The notes beneath the pieces are model-generated. The model saw only the letters and a program-made list of their open reading frames with translations. It did no database searches and was not told where the DNA came from. The position numbers were made by a program, and so were the translations under genes. Of a stretch of 64,000 bases of DNA, positions 53,935 through 62,783 are shown piece after piece (position 1 is the stretch's first letter; every line of letters starts with the position of its first letter). Origin of the DNA: Pseudodesulfovibrio nedwellii (GTDB lineage: Bacteria; Desulfobacterota; Desulfovibrionia; Desulfovibrionales; Desulfovibrionaceae); assembly GCF_027923765.1 (NCBI RefSeq), contig NZ_AP026709.1:987501-1051500 (forward strand), read 5' to 3'.

Positions 53935-53980
53935 ATACGACGTGTCATGTATAAAACATAACACGTCGTATGATCATTTT
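53935..53980. terminator. Bidirectional terminator between dppF and the persulfide reductase gene
   Basis: Perfect 11-bp arms ATACGACGTGT (53935-53945) and ACACGTCGTAT (53961-53971), with extra CATG/CAT pairing in the loop; A-rich on the left and ATTTTTAT on the right. Fits the convergent gene pair. Two smaller hairpins follow near 54013-54047. Confidence 0.7.
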
Positions 53981-54096
53981 TATAACTTAAACCGAAAGCG
54001 ACACAGGATTCCAAGGGGGCCGCCCTTTAGCAAGGTCTAGGACAGCGTCCTGATTTCGCAGAAAGTGACCGCAGGTAAGCCATCACTCCCCGTCAG

Positions 54097-55806
54097 CTAC
54101 ACATCCACTCCATACTTCTTGATTGAAGCCATGCCACCGTGAATATTGGTAACATCCTTGTACCCTTTGGCATCGAGCATAATTTGCGCTTCGTAGGACC
54201 GTGCTCCGGTGTTACAAATAAGCACAATAGGCTTGTCTGTTGGGATCTCATCCAAGCGGTTATAGATTTCCCCCTGAGGCACGTTATGCCACTGACCTGG
54301 ATTGCGATCTATAACCGGTTGAGCATCAGGATTTTCACGACAATCAAGGAAGAAACACTCACTTGATTCACGGTTATCCCACAACTCCTTGAAACCATCA
54401 GGGCCAACGCCACGGTTAATGCCGCGTAAAGCGTTGTCCGCAAGATTTGCCAAAGTATTGAGAATATCCATGGCAGCCGCAAACGGCGGGGAGTAAGCGA
54501 CTTCGAGGTTTGAGATATCATCAATAGTCGGCTTGGATTTAAGAATAGCAGCCACAGTATTGATACGCCCAACCATGGCATCACCGGAACTACCAAAGCC
54601 CTGTACACCGAGCACACGACGCGTAGATTTCTCAACAACCAATTCAAGAGTCATAAGTTCTTTAGTCGGATAAAAATGCGCCCGGTCAAGCTGAATAAGC
54701 AGGACACTGATGGCATCAAACCCGGCAGCTTGAGCGGTTTCGAGACTCATGCCGGTTCCGGCCATGGATGTCTCGAACAGCTTAACCACGAAAGAACCAA
54801 TCACACCGTCAAACTTACTCTCACTTCCGGCCAAGTTGGAACCGATAATGCGTCCCTGACGATTCGCCATGGACCCAAGCGGCAAAAACGCAGGCTGATC
54901 TGTGAGAAGATTTTTAACAAGGCAGCAGTCACCGCCAGCGTAAATATCCGGGTCATTGGTGCGCATGAATTCATCAACGAAAACACCACCGCGCTCGTGC
55001 ACGTTCAGACCAGCTTCTTTGGCGATATCGGAATTCGGGACCACACCCGCAGCGATAATCACGGCCTCGGCATCAAGGGTCCGCTTGTTGGTTACAACAC
55101 GAACAACCTTACCGTTCTCGCCTTCGATAGCCGTGACGGTTTCACCGAAGTAGAAGTTTACGCCACCCTCTTCCATGTGTTTCTGGCCCATGGTTGCCAA
55201 CGCTGGGCTGACAAGACGCGGCATAATCTGATCAGTGATCTCTACAACAGACGTTTCCACACCCCACATATCAGCAAAAGCCTCAGCCATTTCCAAACCG
55301 ATAAATCCGGCACCAATGATAACGGCGTTACTGACTTCGCCCTTGGAGATGGACTCTCGAATACACGTGGCATCATGCGGATTACAGACGTAATTCACAC
55401 CCTTAAGATCATCACCGGGCAAATTCAGTGTGCGCGGTGATGCGCCGGTAGCAATAACCAGTTTGTCGTAGTTAATACACGCCTTTTCACCGGTCGTCAC
55501 ATTCTCGACTTCAACGCACTTCTTCTCGCGATCGATACGCGTAGCCTTAGTCAAAATCTGAACGTCAATCCCTTTTACTTCCTTGAAGAACTTAGGATCA
55601 CGCACCATGTGAAAACTGGTCTGTGACAGTTCTATCGCATCGGACACATCGCCAGAGACATAATATGGAATGCCACATCCCCCGTAGGAGATGAGCGAAC
55701 TCTGGTCGATCATGGTCACCGTGGATTCCGGTTCAAGCCGCTTGAAACGGCAGGCGGCCTTGGGCCCAAGGGCCACACCGCCAATGACAACAATATGCTG
55801 AGACAT
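54097..55806 (-). CDS. CoA-disulfide/persulfide reductase with C-terminal rhodanese domain
   Basis: 569 residues. The flavoprotein part (~1-450) has FAD motif VVIGGVALG, redox Cys44 in SYGGCGIPYY, NAD-binding VIIGAGFIGLEMAEAF and FAD motif PDIYAGGDCC; the C-terminal ~110 residues are a rhodanese domain with active loop CNTGARS. This is the CoADR-Rhd/Npsr architecture, which reduces CoA persulfide or polysulfide with NAD(P)H, fitting a sulfur-metabolising anaerobe. It stands alone between a terminator and the aminotransferase gene on the same strand. Confidence 0.9.
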   Translation of the reverse strand: MSQHIVVIGGVALGPKAACRFKRLEPESTVTMIDQSSLISYGGCGIPYYVSGDVSDAIELSQTSFHMVRDPKFFKEVKGIDVQILTKATRIDREKKCVEVENVTTGEKACINYDKLVIATGASPRTLNLPGDDLKGVNYVCNPHDATCIRESISKGEVSNAVIIGAGFIGLEMAEAFADMWGVETSVVEITDQIMPRLVSPALATMGQKHMEEGGVNFYFGETVTAIEGENGKVVRVVTNKRTLDAEAVIIAAGVVPNSDIAKEAGLNVHERGGVFVDEFMRTNDPDIYAGGDCCLVKNLLTDQPAFLPLGSMANRQGRIIGSNLAGSESKFDGVIGSFVVKLFETSMAGTGMSLETAQAAGFDAISVLLIQLDRAHFYPTKELMTLELVVEKSTRRVLGVQGFGSSGDAMVGRINTVAAILKSKPTIDDISNLEVAYSPPFAAAMDILNTLANLADNALRGINRGVGPDGFKELWDNRESSECFFLDCRENPDAQPVIDRNPGQWHNVPQGEIYNRLDEIPTDKPIVLICNTGARSYEAQIMLDAKGYKDVTNIHGGMASIKKYGVDV

Positions 55807-55857
55807 GGTACTTTACCTATAAGTTTGCGCTCTGATCGTCCCTCACGACCAAAGACG

Positions 55858-57033
55858 TTACTTCAAGAATGAGTCAATGCTCAGACCCAACCGTTTGATA
55901 CCTTCTTCAATCCGCACTTCGTCGGCATTGGAGAAATTGAGGCGCAAAGTGTTCTCGCCAGACCCATCGACATAAAAAGGCCTTCCTGGAACAAACGCAA
56001 CCTTATCCTTGATGGCCGCATCAAAGAGATCCATACTCGAAACACCTTCAGGCATGGTTGCCCACAGGAACATACCACCCTCGGGACGAGTAATGGAAAC
56101 ATCGCTCGGGAAATACTTTTCAATCATCTCGACCATGCACGCACGTTGGCGCCCATACCGTTCCTTGATGAGTTCTACATGGGTTTCAATATCGTTGGTT
56201 TCCAAATACCGCCGCATAATGGCCTGTGCCAAGGTGGAGGTATGCAGATCAGATGCCTGCTTGGCGATAACCAACTTGTCGTAAACAGCCTTTTCAGCGA
56301 CCACCCAACCGATACGGAAGCCCGGTGCAGCAATTTTGGAAAAAGAACCGCACAAGATACCAGGCTTCTTGCAGAAAGAGTAAACGCTCGGCATATCTTC
56401 GCCCAAGAAACGCAATTCGCCATACGGATCATCTTCAACAAAAAGAACGTCATACTTGTCCGTCAACTCGGCAACAGCCTTACGCTTTTCCAAGCCATAG
56501 CTCACACCTGACGGATTCTGGAAGTTCGGGACAGCATAGAAACACTTTGCTCCGTCCTTAAAGGCCACTTCCAATTCTTCGAGATTCGGACCATCGTCTT
56601 CAAGGGATACGGTCACGAACTCAGGTTCAAAAATGGAAAAAGCCTGAATGGCTCCGAGATAACCAGGCCGCTCAATAACAACCTTGTCCCCTTTATCCAG
56701 AAAAACCTTGGCACAAATATCAAGAATCTGCTGAGAACCGGTGGTCACAAGAATGGAATCCGGGTCCACAGTCAAACCACGATTGGCGTATCGTTGAGCA
56801 ATAATGGCCCGCAGACCGGCATCACCTTCGGTGGTGGAATATTGCAGGGCAGACGCACCAATATTCGCGAAAACTTCCTGAGAAGCCTTAGCCATGGCAT
56901 CGACTGGGAACAATTCGGGATTGGGCAACCCACCTGCAAATGAAATAATTTCGGGGTCGGCAGTAACTTTCAAGATTTCTCGAATGAATGAACGATGAAC
57001 CGTTCCCATTCTCCGAGCGAATTTTTCTGACAT
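55858..57033 (-). CDS. PLP-dependent aminotransferase (LysN/2-aminoadipate type)
   Basis: 391-residue fold-type I aminotransferase. It contains ISFAGGLPNPELFP, TTGSQQILDI, VPNFQNPSG, the Asp in VEDDPYGELRF and PLP Lys in SFSKIAAPGFRIGW. This pattern belongs to the aminotransferase I/II group that includes LysN and related broad-range enzymes acting on aromatic, branched or aminoadipate substrates. The ATG at 57033 has AAAGGAG seven bases upstream. Substrate cannot be set from sequence. Confidence 0.87.
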   Translation of the reverse strand: MSEKFARRMGTVHRSFIREILKVTADPEIISFAGGLPNPELFPVDAMAKASQEVFANIGASALQYSTTEGDAGLRAIIAQRYANRGLTVDPDSILVTTGSQQILDICAKVFLDKGDKVVIERPGYLGAIQAFSIFEPEFVTVSLEDDGPNLEELEVAFKDGAKCFYAVPNFQNPSGVSYGLEKRKAVAELTDKYDVLFVEDDPYGELRFLGEDMPSVYSFCKKPGILCGSFSKIAAPGFRIGWVVAEKAVYDKLVIAKQASDLHTSTLAQAIMRRYLETNDIETHVELIKERYGRQRACMVEMIEKYFPSDVSITRPEGGMFLWATMPEGVSSMDLFDAAIKDKVAFVPGRPFYVDGSGENTLRLNFSNADEVRIEEGIKRLGLSIDSFLK

Positions 57034-57402
57034 AACTTTTCTCCTTTCAGGAGAGTCAGATACTCGGAAAACCCAGACCTTGCAAGGCCGTATGAAGAAT
57101 AAGAGGAAAAGGAAGCAGAAGATTTCAACACCATCAAAAAAGCAAGTCGGCAAGAAGCCACCTTCAAAAACAAGAGGAGGGAAATATCATATAAATAGCA
57201 TCGAAATGGTCACCAAACAAAAGCACTCCCACAATTAAGACTATTTCAGCATTTTAATAACAACCATTATCGTCTTTGTGTCGATTTATATTGTGTATCC
57301 TTCAAAAAAACGACCATCCTTTGTATCCGGTGGCAAAAAAGTCCGGTACGATATTTGCTTTCAATAATTTGATTTTATACATATTTACACCTATTGAGAG
57401 CC
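57034..57402. other. AT-rich divergent intergenic region
   Basis: About 370 bases between the divergent aminotransferase and binding-protein genes. No gene, strong hairpin or clear promoter pair is seen; the region becomes very AT-rich toward 57380, where promoters for the plus-strand gene are likely. Confidence 0.4.
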
Positions 57403-58200
57403 ATGCATTACATTCAGCTTTTTCTCGTGTGTTTCTTCAGTTCCCTGCTCAGTTGCATCTCTATTGCCAAAGCGGAAAATTTTTTAGCTATGGCAGCTCC
57501 ATATCCCCCGTATAGCATCAGCAATGGTTTGCGAGTCGAAGGGATATCGGTCACCACACTGATGACCATCATGCAACGGTGCGGCACCCCTATTAGCAAC
57601 CAGGAAATAAAACTGGCACCGTGGGCATATGCTTATGAATGTACAGCCCGCACACCACAAAGAATTATCCTCAATGCCGTTCGCACCCCCAAAACGGAAC
57701 AGCTCTATAAATGGGTAGGTCCTATCGCAACGAGCAAGGTCGTGCTCATCGGTCGAAAAAAAGATAAATTTTTAATTAATACAAAATCCGATCTCAAAGG
57801 GCTCCGCATCGCAACTGTACGCTGGAGTCGGCCGGAAAAAGCTCTGTTGGCAGGCGGCATAAATGCAAACAAGCTTCATCGCAGTCCAGCACATGTTCAG
57901 GCTCTCCGTAAACTGAGTAATGGGGAAGTGGACCTCTTTGCTTTTACGGAAAAAGGCGCTCCATATTTGATGGACGGATTGGGGATGATGCAAGACGACT
58001 ACACGATCTGCTATACTTTTGACGAGCAACCGCTTTACTTCGCCTTTAGTAAAGACACTGATGACAGTCTCATCTCTCAACTGAATAAAGAACTTAAAAT
58101 CCTCAAGGCAACAGGAGCCAGTGGTCAGAGTCAATTCGATATACTCTTGGCCGAAGAGATACAACACCAAAAAACCGACCACACCTGTCGCAGGATGTAG
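57403..58200 (+). CDS. Periplasmic solute-binding protein, family 3-like
   Basis: 265 residues with a signal peptide ending ISIAKAEN. The mature part resembles family 3 binding proteins lacking a cognate transporter: AAPYPPYSISNGLRVEGISVTTLMTIMQRCG, GLRIATVRW and ALRKLSNGEVDLFAF. No permease or ATPase is adjacent, so it may work with a distant transporter or as a sensor. An ATG is used; an upstream TTG adds three residues. A terminator follows. Confidence 0.75.
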   Translation: MHYIQLFLVCFFSSLLSCISIAKAENFLAMAAPYPPYSISNGLRVEGISVTTLMTIMQRCGTPISNQEIKLAPWAYAYECTARTPQRIILNAVRTPKTEQLYKWVGPIATSKVVLIGRKKDKFLINTKSDLKGLRIATVRWSRPEKALLAGGINANKLHRSPAHVQALRKLSNGEVDLFAFTEKGAPYLMDGLGMMQDDYTICYTFDEQPLYFAFSKDTDDSLISQLNKELKILKATGASGQSQFDILLAEEIQHQKTDHTCRRM

Positions 58201-58214
58201 CCGGTAACAATATC

Positions 58215-58243
58215 AAAAAAGGGGCCACACGGCCCCTTTTTAT
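58215..58243. terminator. Bidirectional terminator
   Basis: Stem GGGGCC / GGCCCC with ACAC loop (58221-58236), six A before and five T after. It separates the binding-protein gene from the convergent 56-residue gene. Confidence 0.88.
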
Positions 58244-58414
58244 TTACTCTTTATCAGGTGACCAATTCGGGTCACGGTATTTGTCAGGGTTGTAGAGACG
58301 CCAATCGGAACCATCGTCATACTTCTCATCCGCACCAGGATATGGTGTGAAGATCTTTTCATCTTTCTTGTCGTCTTTGTGACGATCAATATTTTCAAAA
58401 TATGACTTTTCCAT
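58244..58414 (-). CDS. Small charged protein of 56 residues, unknown function
   Basis: Begins MEKSYFENIDRHKDDKK and ends DWRLYNPDKYRDPNWSPDKE. AGGGG stands six bases before the ATG and a terminator follows directly, so it looks like a genuine small gene. The sequence is very polar and rich in Asp, Lys and aromatic residues, with no membrane segment or signal. It is located downstream of fumarase on the same strand (gap 91 bases). No family recognised. Confidence 0.6.
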   Translation of the reverse strand: MEKSYFENIDRHKDDKKDEKIFTPYPGADEKYDDGSDWRLYNPDKYRDPNWSPDKE

Positions 58415-58505
58415 GACAAACCCCTGATATCATTCTTTTTTTACTTATCTCGAATTATCTCATTAGGACTTAAACGTCACTGCGTTCAGCCACTCTGTGA
58501 ATGAA

Positions 58506-59057
58506 TTATCCTACGCTGTCAAGCTTGGGTTTGACATACAATTCCCCGCCATGACAGTCGTTAATGACCAACAACGGAAAATCTTTCACTTTCATTGCAC
58601 GAACAGCTTCTGGCCCGAGTTCTTCAAAAGCGATAACCGTGGATTCCACGATGGAATTGGACAGCAAAGCCCCTGCTCCACCAGTTGCTCCAAAGTACAC
58701 GCCCTTGTATTCCTTCATGGCATCTTTAACTTCGTCGGAACGTTTACCCTTACCGATGGATGCCTTCATACCGAGCGAATGTAATCTCGGAGCATAGGTA
58801 TCCATTCGATAACTGGTGGTAGGGCCAGCGGAACCAATAGGACGGCCCGGAGGGGCCGGAGAAGGACCGACATAATAAATGGCAGAGCCTTCCAATTCAA
58901 AAGGAAGCTCCTTGCCAGCATCCAACAGATCGAACAACTTTTTATGGGCCGCATCACGTGCGGAATGAATCGTACCAGTCAGGAAGACAACGTCCCCAGC
59001 CTTCAATTGCACCATGTCTTCATCAGTCAACGGGGTGGTCAATTTATATTCAGCCAT
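58506..59057 (-). CDS. Fumarate hydratase class I, beta subunit
   Basis: 183 residues; the C-terminal half of class I fumarase as a separate subunit. Features: LKAGDVVFLTGTIHSARDAAHKK, YYVGPSPAPPGRPIGSAGPTTSYRMD and GKGKRSDEV. With the alpha subunit it interconverts fumarate and malate using a 4Fe-4S cluster. Its start codon overlaps the alpha-subunit stop codon. The usual ~180-190-residue length is kept. Confidence 0.93.
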   Translation of the reverse strand: MAEYKLTTPLTDEDMVQLKAGDVVFLTGTIHSARDAAHKKLFDLLDAGKELPFELEGSAIYYVGPSPAPPGRPIGSAGPTTSYRMDTYAPRLHSLGMKASIGKGKRSDEVKDAMKEYKGVYFGATGGAGALLSNSIVESTVIAFEELGPEAVRAMKVKDFPLLVINDCHGGELYVKPKLDSVG

Positions 59058-59896
59058 TACAGTACGACCTCCTCATGACGCTGGGAATGACACTGGACAT
59101 TGACTGCCAGTGGCAGGCTCGCCAGATGACACGGTTCCAAAGTGATCTTAACACCAAGCACGGTCGTCTTGCCGCCCAATCCCATGGGACCAATGCCAAG
59201 TCCGTTGATGGCTTCTTCCAATTCTTTTTCCATTTCCGCGACCCTCGGCTCAGGATGCGTATCATCCAATTCACGCAGAAGTGAACTTTTAGCAATCTTG
59301 GCAGCGTGTTCGAAAGTGCCGCCGATACCAATGCCAATAACCGTAGGCGGACACGGATTGGGACCAGCCTCTGCCACGCGATTGATCACAAAGTTCTTGA
59401 TACCTTCCCAACCTTGAGCCGGAGCCAGCATAGTGACACGAGACATATTCTCGGCACCGCCGCCCTTGGCCATGTAGGAAATTTTCAATCTGTCACCGGG
59501 AACCATGTCAAAATGAATGACAGCCGGTGTTCCGTCACCCGTATTGGCACGGGTTAATGGATCGCAAGCGGATTTACGAAGGAAACCTTCATCATATCCT
59601 TTACGGGTCCCTTCATTGATGAGGTCGCGAAGGTTACCGCCGACGACTTTGCAGTCATCACCCACCTCAACATAATACACGGCCAGACCGCAGTCCTGAC
59701 ACAGAGGCAACTTGGTCTCCATGGACAGATCTGCATTTTCCAGCAACTGACGCAGAACTTCCTTGGCTGAAGAAGATGTCTCTTCAGCCATGGCCTGCTC
59801 CAATTTGTTACGAACGTCCTGAGGAAGCTCCGTGTTGGCCTTGATACACATCGTGGCCACAGCTTCAACAATGTCCGCTGCCTGAATTTCTCTCAT
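59057..59896 (-). CDS. Fumarate hydratase class I, alpha subunit
   Basis: 279 residues carrying the cluster-binding Cys (LPLCQDCGLAVYYVEVGD; NPCPPTVIGIGIGG; NVQCHSQRHE). N-terminal REIQAADIVEAVATMCIKANTELP is typical. Together with the next gene it forms the oxygen-sensitive fumarase used in the fumarate branch of anaerobes. Located near frdCAB on the same strand, so malate, fumarate and succinate are handled by neighbouring genes. Intergenic repeat copies 2 and 3 lie upstream. Confidence 0.93.
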   Translation of the reverse strand: MREIQAADIVEAVATMCIKANTELPQDVRNKLEQAMAEETSSSAKEVLRQLLENADLSMETKLPLCQDCGLAVYYVEVGDDCKVVGGNLRDLINEGTRKGYDEGFLRKSACDPLTRANTGDGTPAVIHFDMVPGDRLKISYMAKGGGAENMSRVTMLAPAQGWEGIKNFVINRVAEAGPNPCPPTVIGIGIGGTFEHAAKIAKSSLLRELDDTHPEPRVAEMEKELEEAINGLGIGPMGLGGKTTVLGVKITLEPCHLASLPLAVNVQCHSQRHEEVVL

Positions 59897-59900
59897 AAGA

Positions 59901-59984
59901 TTGCCTCCGGCGGCTTAGGGAACCTTTTGAAAAAGGTTCCCTAAGATCCCTCCAAAACTTTTTGTCGCTCGCTTCGCTCGAAGC
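59901..59984 (+). repeat. Dispersed intergenic hairpin repeat, copy 2
   Basis: TTGCCTCCGGCGGC, then stem TTAGGGAACCTTTT / AAAAGGTTCCCTAA, TCCCTCCAAAACTTTTT and GC-rich hairpin GCTTCG-CT-CGAAGC (59971-59984). Shorter main hairpin than copies 1 and 3. It lies in the leader of the fumarase alpha gene. Confidence 0.7.
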
Positions 59985-60075
59985 CGTGCAAGCGCGTTAC
60001 ATTAATTTTCGAAATACAATTAAAATAAAACCAACTCTCAACCCGACAGCCTGACCGTTTACTATTCTCCCCCCT

Positions 60076-60190
60076 CCGCAACGCGGCACAAAAAATTTGG
60101 GAAAGAAAATGGAATGGGAGTCTGGGGGAAGGGAAGAGAAAGAACCCTTTCCAAAAGATTTCCCTCTTCCCTTCCCCCAGCCGTCGGAAA
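60076..60190 (-). repeat. Dispersed intergenic hairpin repeat, copy 3
   Basis: Minus-strand orientation: TTTCCGACGGC, perfect 17-bp stem CTGGGGGAAGGGAAGAG / CTCTTCCCTTCCCCCAG (60164-60180 with 60122-60138), a CCCATTCC stretch, CCCAAATTTTTT, and a GC hairpin CCGC-aac-GCGG (60077-60087). It directly follows the frdB stop and probably ends the frd transcript. Faces copy 2. Confidence 0.75.
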
Positions 60191-60195
60191 CATCT

Positions 60196-60933
60196 TTACT
60201 TCTTGAATATTCTTTTCAATGAAGTGATACCCATCTTCCTGCGAAGGAAGCCGAGCTGATTTTGTAACGGTAAATGCTTGGGACAGACATCCTCACAGGC
60301 CAAAAGACCCATGCAGCCAAAAATCCCCATGTCATTACCGATAATTTCATAATAATCATTTTCAGTCCGTTTATCGCGCGGATCGATAAGGAAACGAGCA
60401 ACACGGTTCAGCGCCGCCGCTCCCATGAAATCCTCACGCAGACGGGCCGTACCACATGCAGAAATACAACAACCACATTCCACACACCGTTCCAACTCAT
60501 AGATATCCACAGCCTGTTTATTATCCATGCGCTCTTCAAGAGCAACAGGATCAAACTTCTTGTTCGTATGAATCCAGGATTCAGTCTTGGTATACATCTC
60601 ACGGAACCAGGAACCGGTGTCCACGGACAAATCTCCCACGAGCTTGAAAACCGGCAACGGCAACAAGGTAATTTCACCGGGCAAATCTTTGGTTTTAGTA
60701 TGACATGCCAGACCGGGACGGCCATTGATAACCATGCCACAGGAACCACAAATACCGGCGCGACAACAAAAATCAAACTGCAATGAAGAATCCTGCTCCT
60801 CACGAATGCGATTGAGCGCAATAAACAACGTCATGGAGTCGGTTTCTTCCAACACGAACTCCTGCATATGCGGCGCGGACTGCTCATCCTTGGGATTATA
60901 CCGGAATATATTGAATTTCAGTAATCTGGACAT
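60196..60933 (-). CDS. frdB: Fumarate reductase/succinate dehydrogenase iron-sulfur subunit
   Basis: 245 residues. 2Fe-2S ligands in CCRAGICGSCGM (N-terminal ferredoxin-like domain), 4Fe-4S motif CVECGCCISACG and the 3Fe-4S region CMGLLACEDVCPK are all present. It transfers electrons between the cytochrome b and flavoprotein subunits. AAGGAA precedes the ATG, 3 bases after the frdA stop. Confidence 0.95.
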   Translation of the reverse strand: MSRLLKFNIFRYNPKDEQSAPHMQEFVLEETDSMTLFIALNRIREEQDSSLQFDFCCRAGICGSCGMVINGRPGLACHTKTKDLPGEITLLPLPVFKLVGDLSVDTGSWFREMYTKTESWIHTNKKFDPVALEERMDNKQAVDIYELERCVECGCCISACGTARLREDFMGAAALNRVARFLIDPRDKRTENDYYEIIGNDMGIFGCMGLLACEDVCPKHLPLQNQLGFLRRKMGITSLKRIFKK

Positions 60934-60936
60934 GCT

Positions 60937-62772
60937 TTATTCCTTCTTGTCGTCGGCGCTGATGATTTCGGACTTGCCGTAGCCACGGTCTCCCGGAGGA
61001 ATTTCGACGACCTCGGTGGCGGCTTCATATTCGAGCGTCGGCAGTGTGTCGCCTTCGTTCTTCCAATAAGCCAATGTACGATTGAGCCAATCACGGTCAT
61101 TACGCGCGGTGAAGTCTTCGCGGTTGTGAGAACCACGGGATTCCGTCCGCATAAGCGCACCGTAAGCGACCATCAAAGCCATCTTGGCCTGACCTTCAAG
61201 CTTAAGTGCTGCGGCCAATTCCGGGTTGACTCCCTTGCCATCGGACCGCAAACCTACATTCCTCGCTCGTGCCAATGCTTCCTGAAGAGAAGCGACACAG
61301 GTCTCCAAACCTTCCTGAGTACGGAAGATATTCGCACCCTTGTGCAAGGCATCCTGCATGGCTGCACGGACCTTGTAAACATTCTCGGAACCGTTGGTGC
61401 AGTTGATAAGATCATCAATACGAGACTGTTGCTTCTTAACCGTATCATTGATGAGCGAGGTCTTGAATTCAGTCTCGCATCCTTGGAGGTATTCAGCAAT
61501 CTTGCGACCGATGAGACCACCTGCAACGACGGTTTCAGCAAGAGAGTTACCACCCAAACGGTTGAATCCATGCATATCCCAACATGCCGCCTCACCAGCT
61601 GCGAACAGGCCTTTAAGACCATACGCGGCACCGTCCCTGTTGGTACGGACACCACCCATGGAATAATGCTGTGTGGGACGAACCGGAATCAACTGGTGAA
61701 TCGGATTAACGCCAAGGAAGGATGTACAAATTTCGTACACTTCACGAAGCTTGCCAGTGATATGTTCTTCACCCAAATGACGAATATCAAGCCAGAGATG
61801 TTCGCCGTATGGAGACTTGACGCCATGTCCTTCGCGCATGTGATGAGTCATCCAACGGGAAACCACGTCGCGAGAAGCAAGTTCGGCCTTATCAGGCTCG
61901 TACTCGTGCATGAAGCGTTTTTCATTGACGTCGAGAAGCGTTCCGCCATCACCGCGACAACCTTCGGTGACGAGAATATCGGTCGGCACGATGCCGGTCG
62001 GATGGAACTGAACGGCTTCCATATTACCCATGGGAACCACGCCGGTATCCACACACATGGTGTGCGCTCCACCATCACAAATAACCGCGTTCGTGGTATT
62101 CGGATAAATACGTCCGAAACCGCCTGCCGCGATCATGGTCGCTTTGGACAAATAAGTCAGTAGCTCACCAGTACGCAAACAACGGGCAACAACGCCGTAG
62201 CAAGTATCGCCATCCTGAATCAAGGCTATGGCTTCAGTCTTGTCATGGACCTCGACGCCCACTTGGGCACACCTATTGTCCATGGTACACATAACCGCAT
62301 GGCCTGTGCCATCCGAAGTATAACAGGTACGCCATTTGGCCGTACCGCCGAAGGAACGGGCCATGATCAACCCTTCTTTGTCCTCGGCTTCAATTTTTTC
62401 AAACTGCTTGCCGCCCTTGTAGTAAATGGACTTACCAGGAACAACACGGTTCCAAGGCACGCCCCAATGGGCCAGACGACGCATTTCAATGGGAGCCGTG
62501 TCTGCGAACAGACGGGCCACTTCCTGATCGCAACCCCAGTCGGAACCTTTAACGGTGTCCGCGAAGTGAACGTCTGGACAGTCGCCCTCACCCATGACCG
62601 AGTTACCCAAGGAAGCCTGCATGCCACCCTGTGCTGCGGAAGAATGGGAACGACGAGCCGGGACCAGGCTCAAACAGATGGCGGAGAAACCAGCGTCTGC
62701 CGCTTCAACAGCAGCACGCTCGCCCGCCAGACCTGCGCCGACAACAAGAAAATCGGTGTAGATAGTCTGCAT
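60937..62772 (-). CDS. frdA: Fumarate reductase/succinate dehydrogenase flavoprotein subunit
   Basis: 611 residues. FAD dinucleotide motif VVGAGLAGERAAVEA at the N-terminus; the covalent FAD His is in RRSHSSAAQGGMQ; catalytic region HPTGIVPTDILVTEGCRGDGG; C-terminal half with QHYSMGGVRTNRDG and HGFNRLGGNSLAE. It resembles the Wolinella/Desulfovibrio B-type enzyme. AGGAGA precedes the ATG, and gene order frdC-frdA-frdB matches that type. Direction in the cell (fumarate reduction or succinate oxidation) is not decided by sequence. Confidence 0.95.
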   Translation of the reverse strand: MQTIYTDFLVVGAGLAGERAAVEAADAGFSAICLSLVPARRSHSSAAQGGMQASLGNSVMGEGDCPDVHFADTVKGSDWGCDQEVARLFADTAPIEMRRLAHWGVPWNRVVPGKSIYYKGGKQFEKIEAEDKEGLIMARSFGGTAKWRTCYTSDGTGHAVMCTMDNRCAQVGVEVHDKTEAIALIQDGDTCYGVVARCLRTGELLTYLSKATMIAAGGFGRIYPNTTNAVICDGGAHTMCVDTGVVPMGNMEAVQFHPTGIVPTDILVTEGCRGDGGTLLDVNEKRFMHEYEPDKAELASRDVVSRWMTHHMREGHGVKSPYGEHLWLDIRHLGEEHITGKLREVYEICTSFLGVNPIHQLIPVRPTQHYSMGGVRTNRDGAAYGLKGLFAAGEAACWDMHGFNRLGGNSLAETVVAGGLIGRKIAEYLQGCETEFKTSLINDTVKKQQSRIDDLINCTNGSENVYKVRAAMQDALHKGANIFRTQEGLETCVASLQEALARARNVGLRSDGKGVNPELAAALKLEGQAKMALMVAYGALMRTESRGSHNREDFTARNDRDWLNRTLAYWKNEGDTLPTLEYEAATEVVEIPPGDRGYGKSEIISADDKKE

Positions 62773-62783
62773 GGCTATTTCTC

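Noticed and set aside
61126..62163. 345-codon plus-strand frame opposite frdA
   Set aside because: Thr/His/Asn-rich product without motifs; frdA on the other strand is unambiguous.
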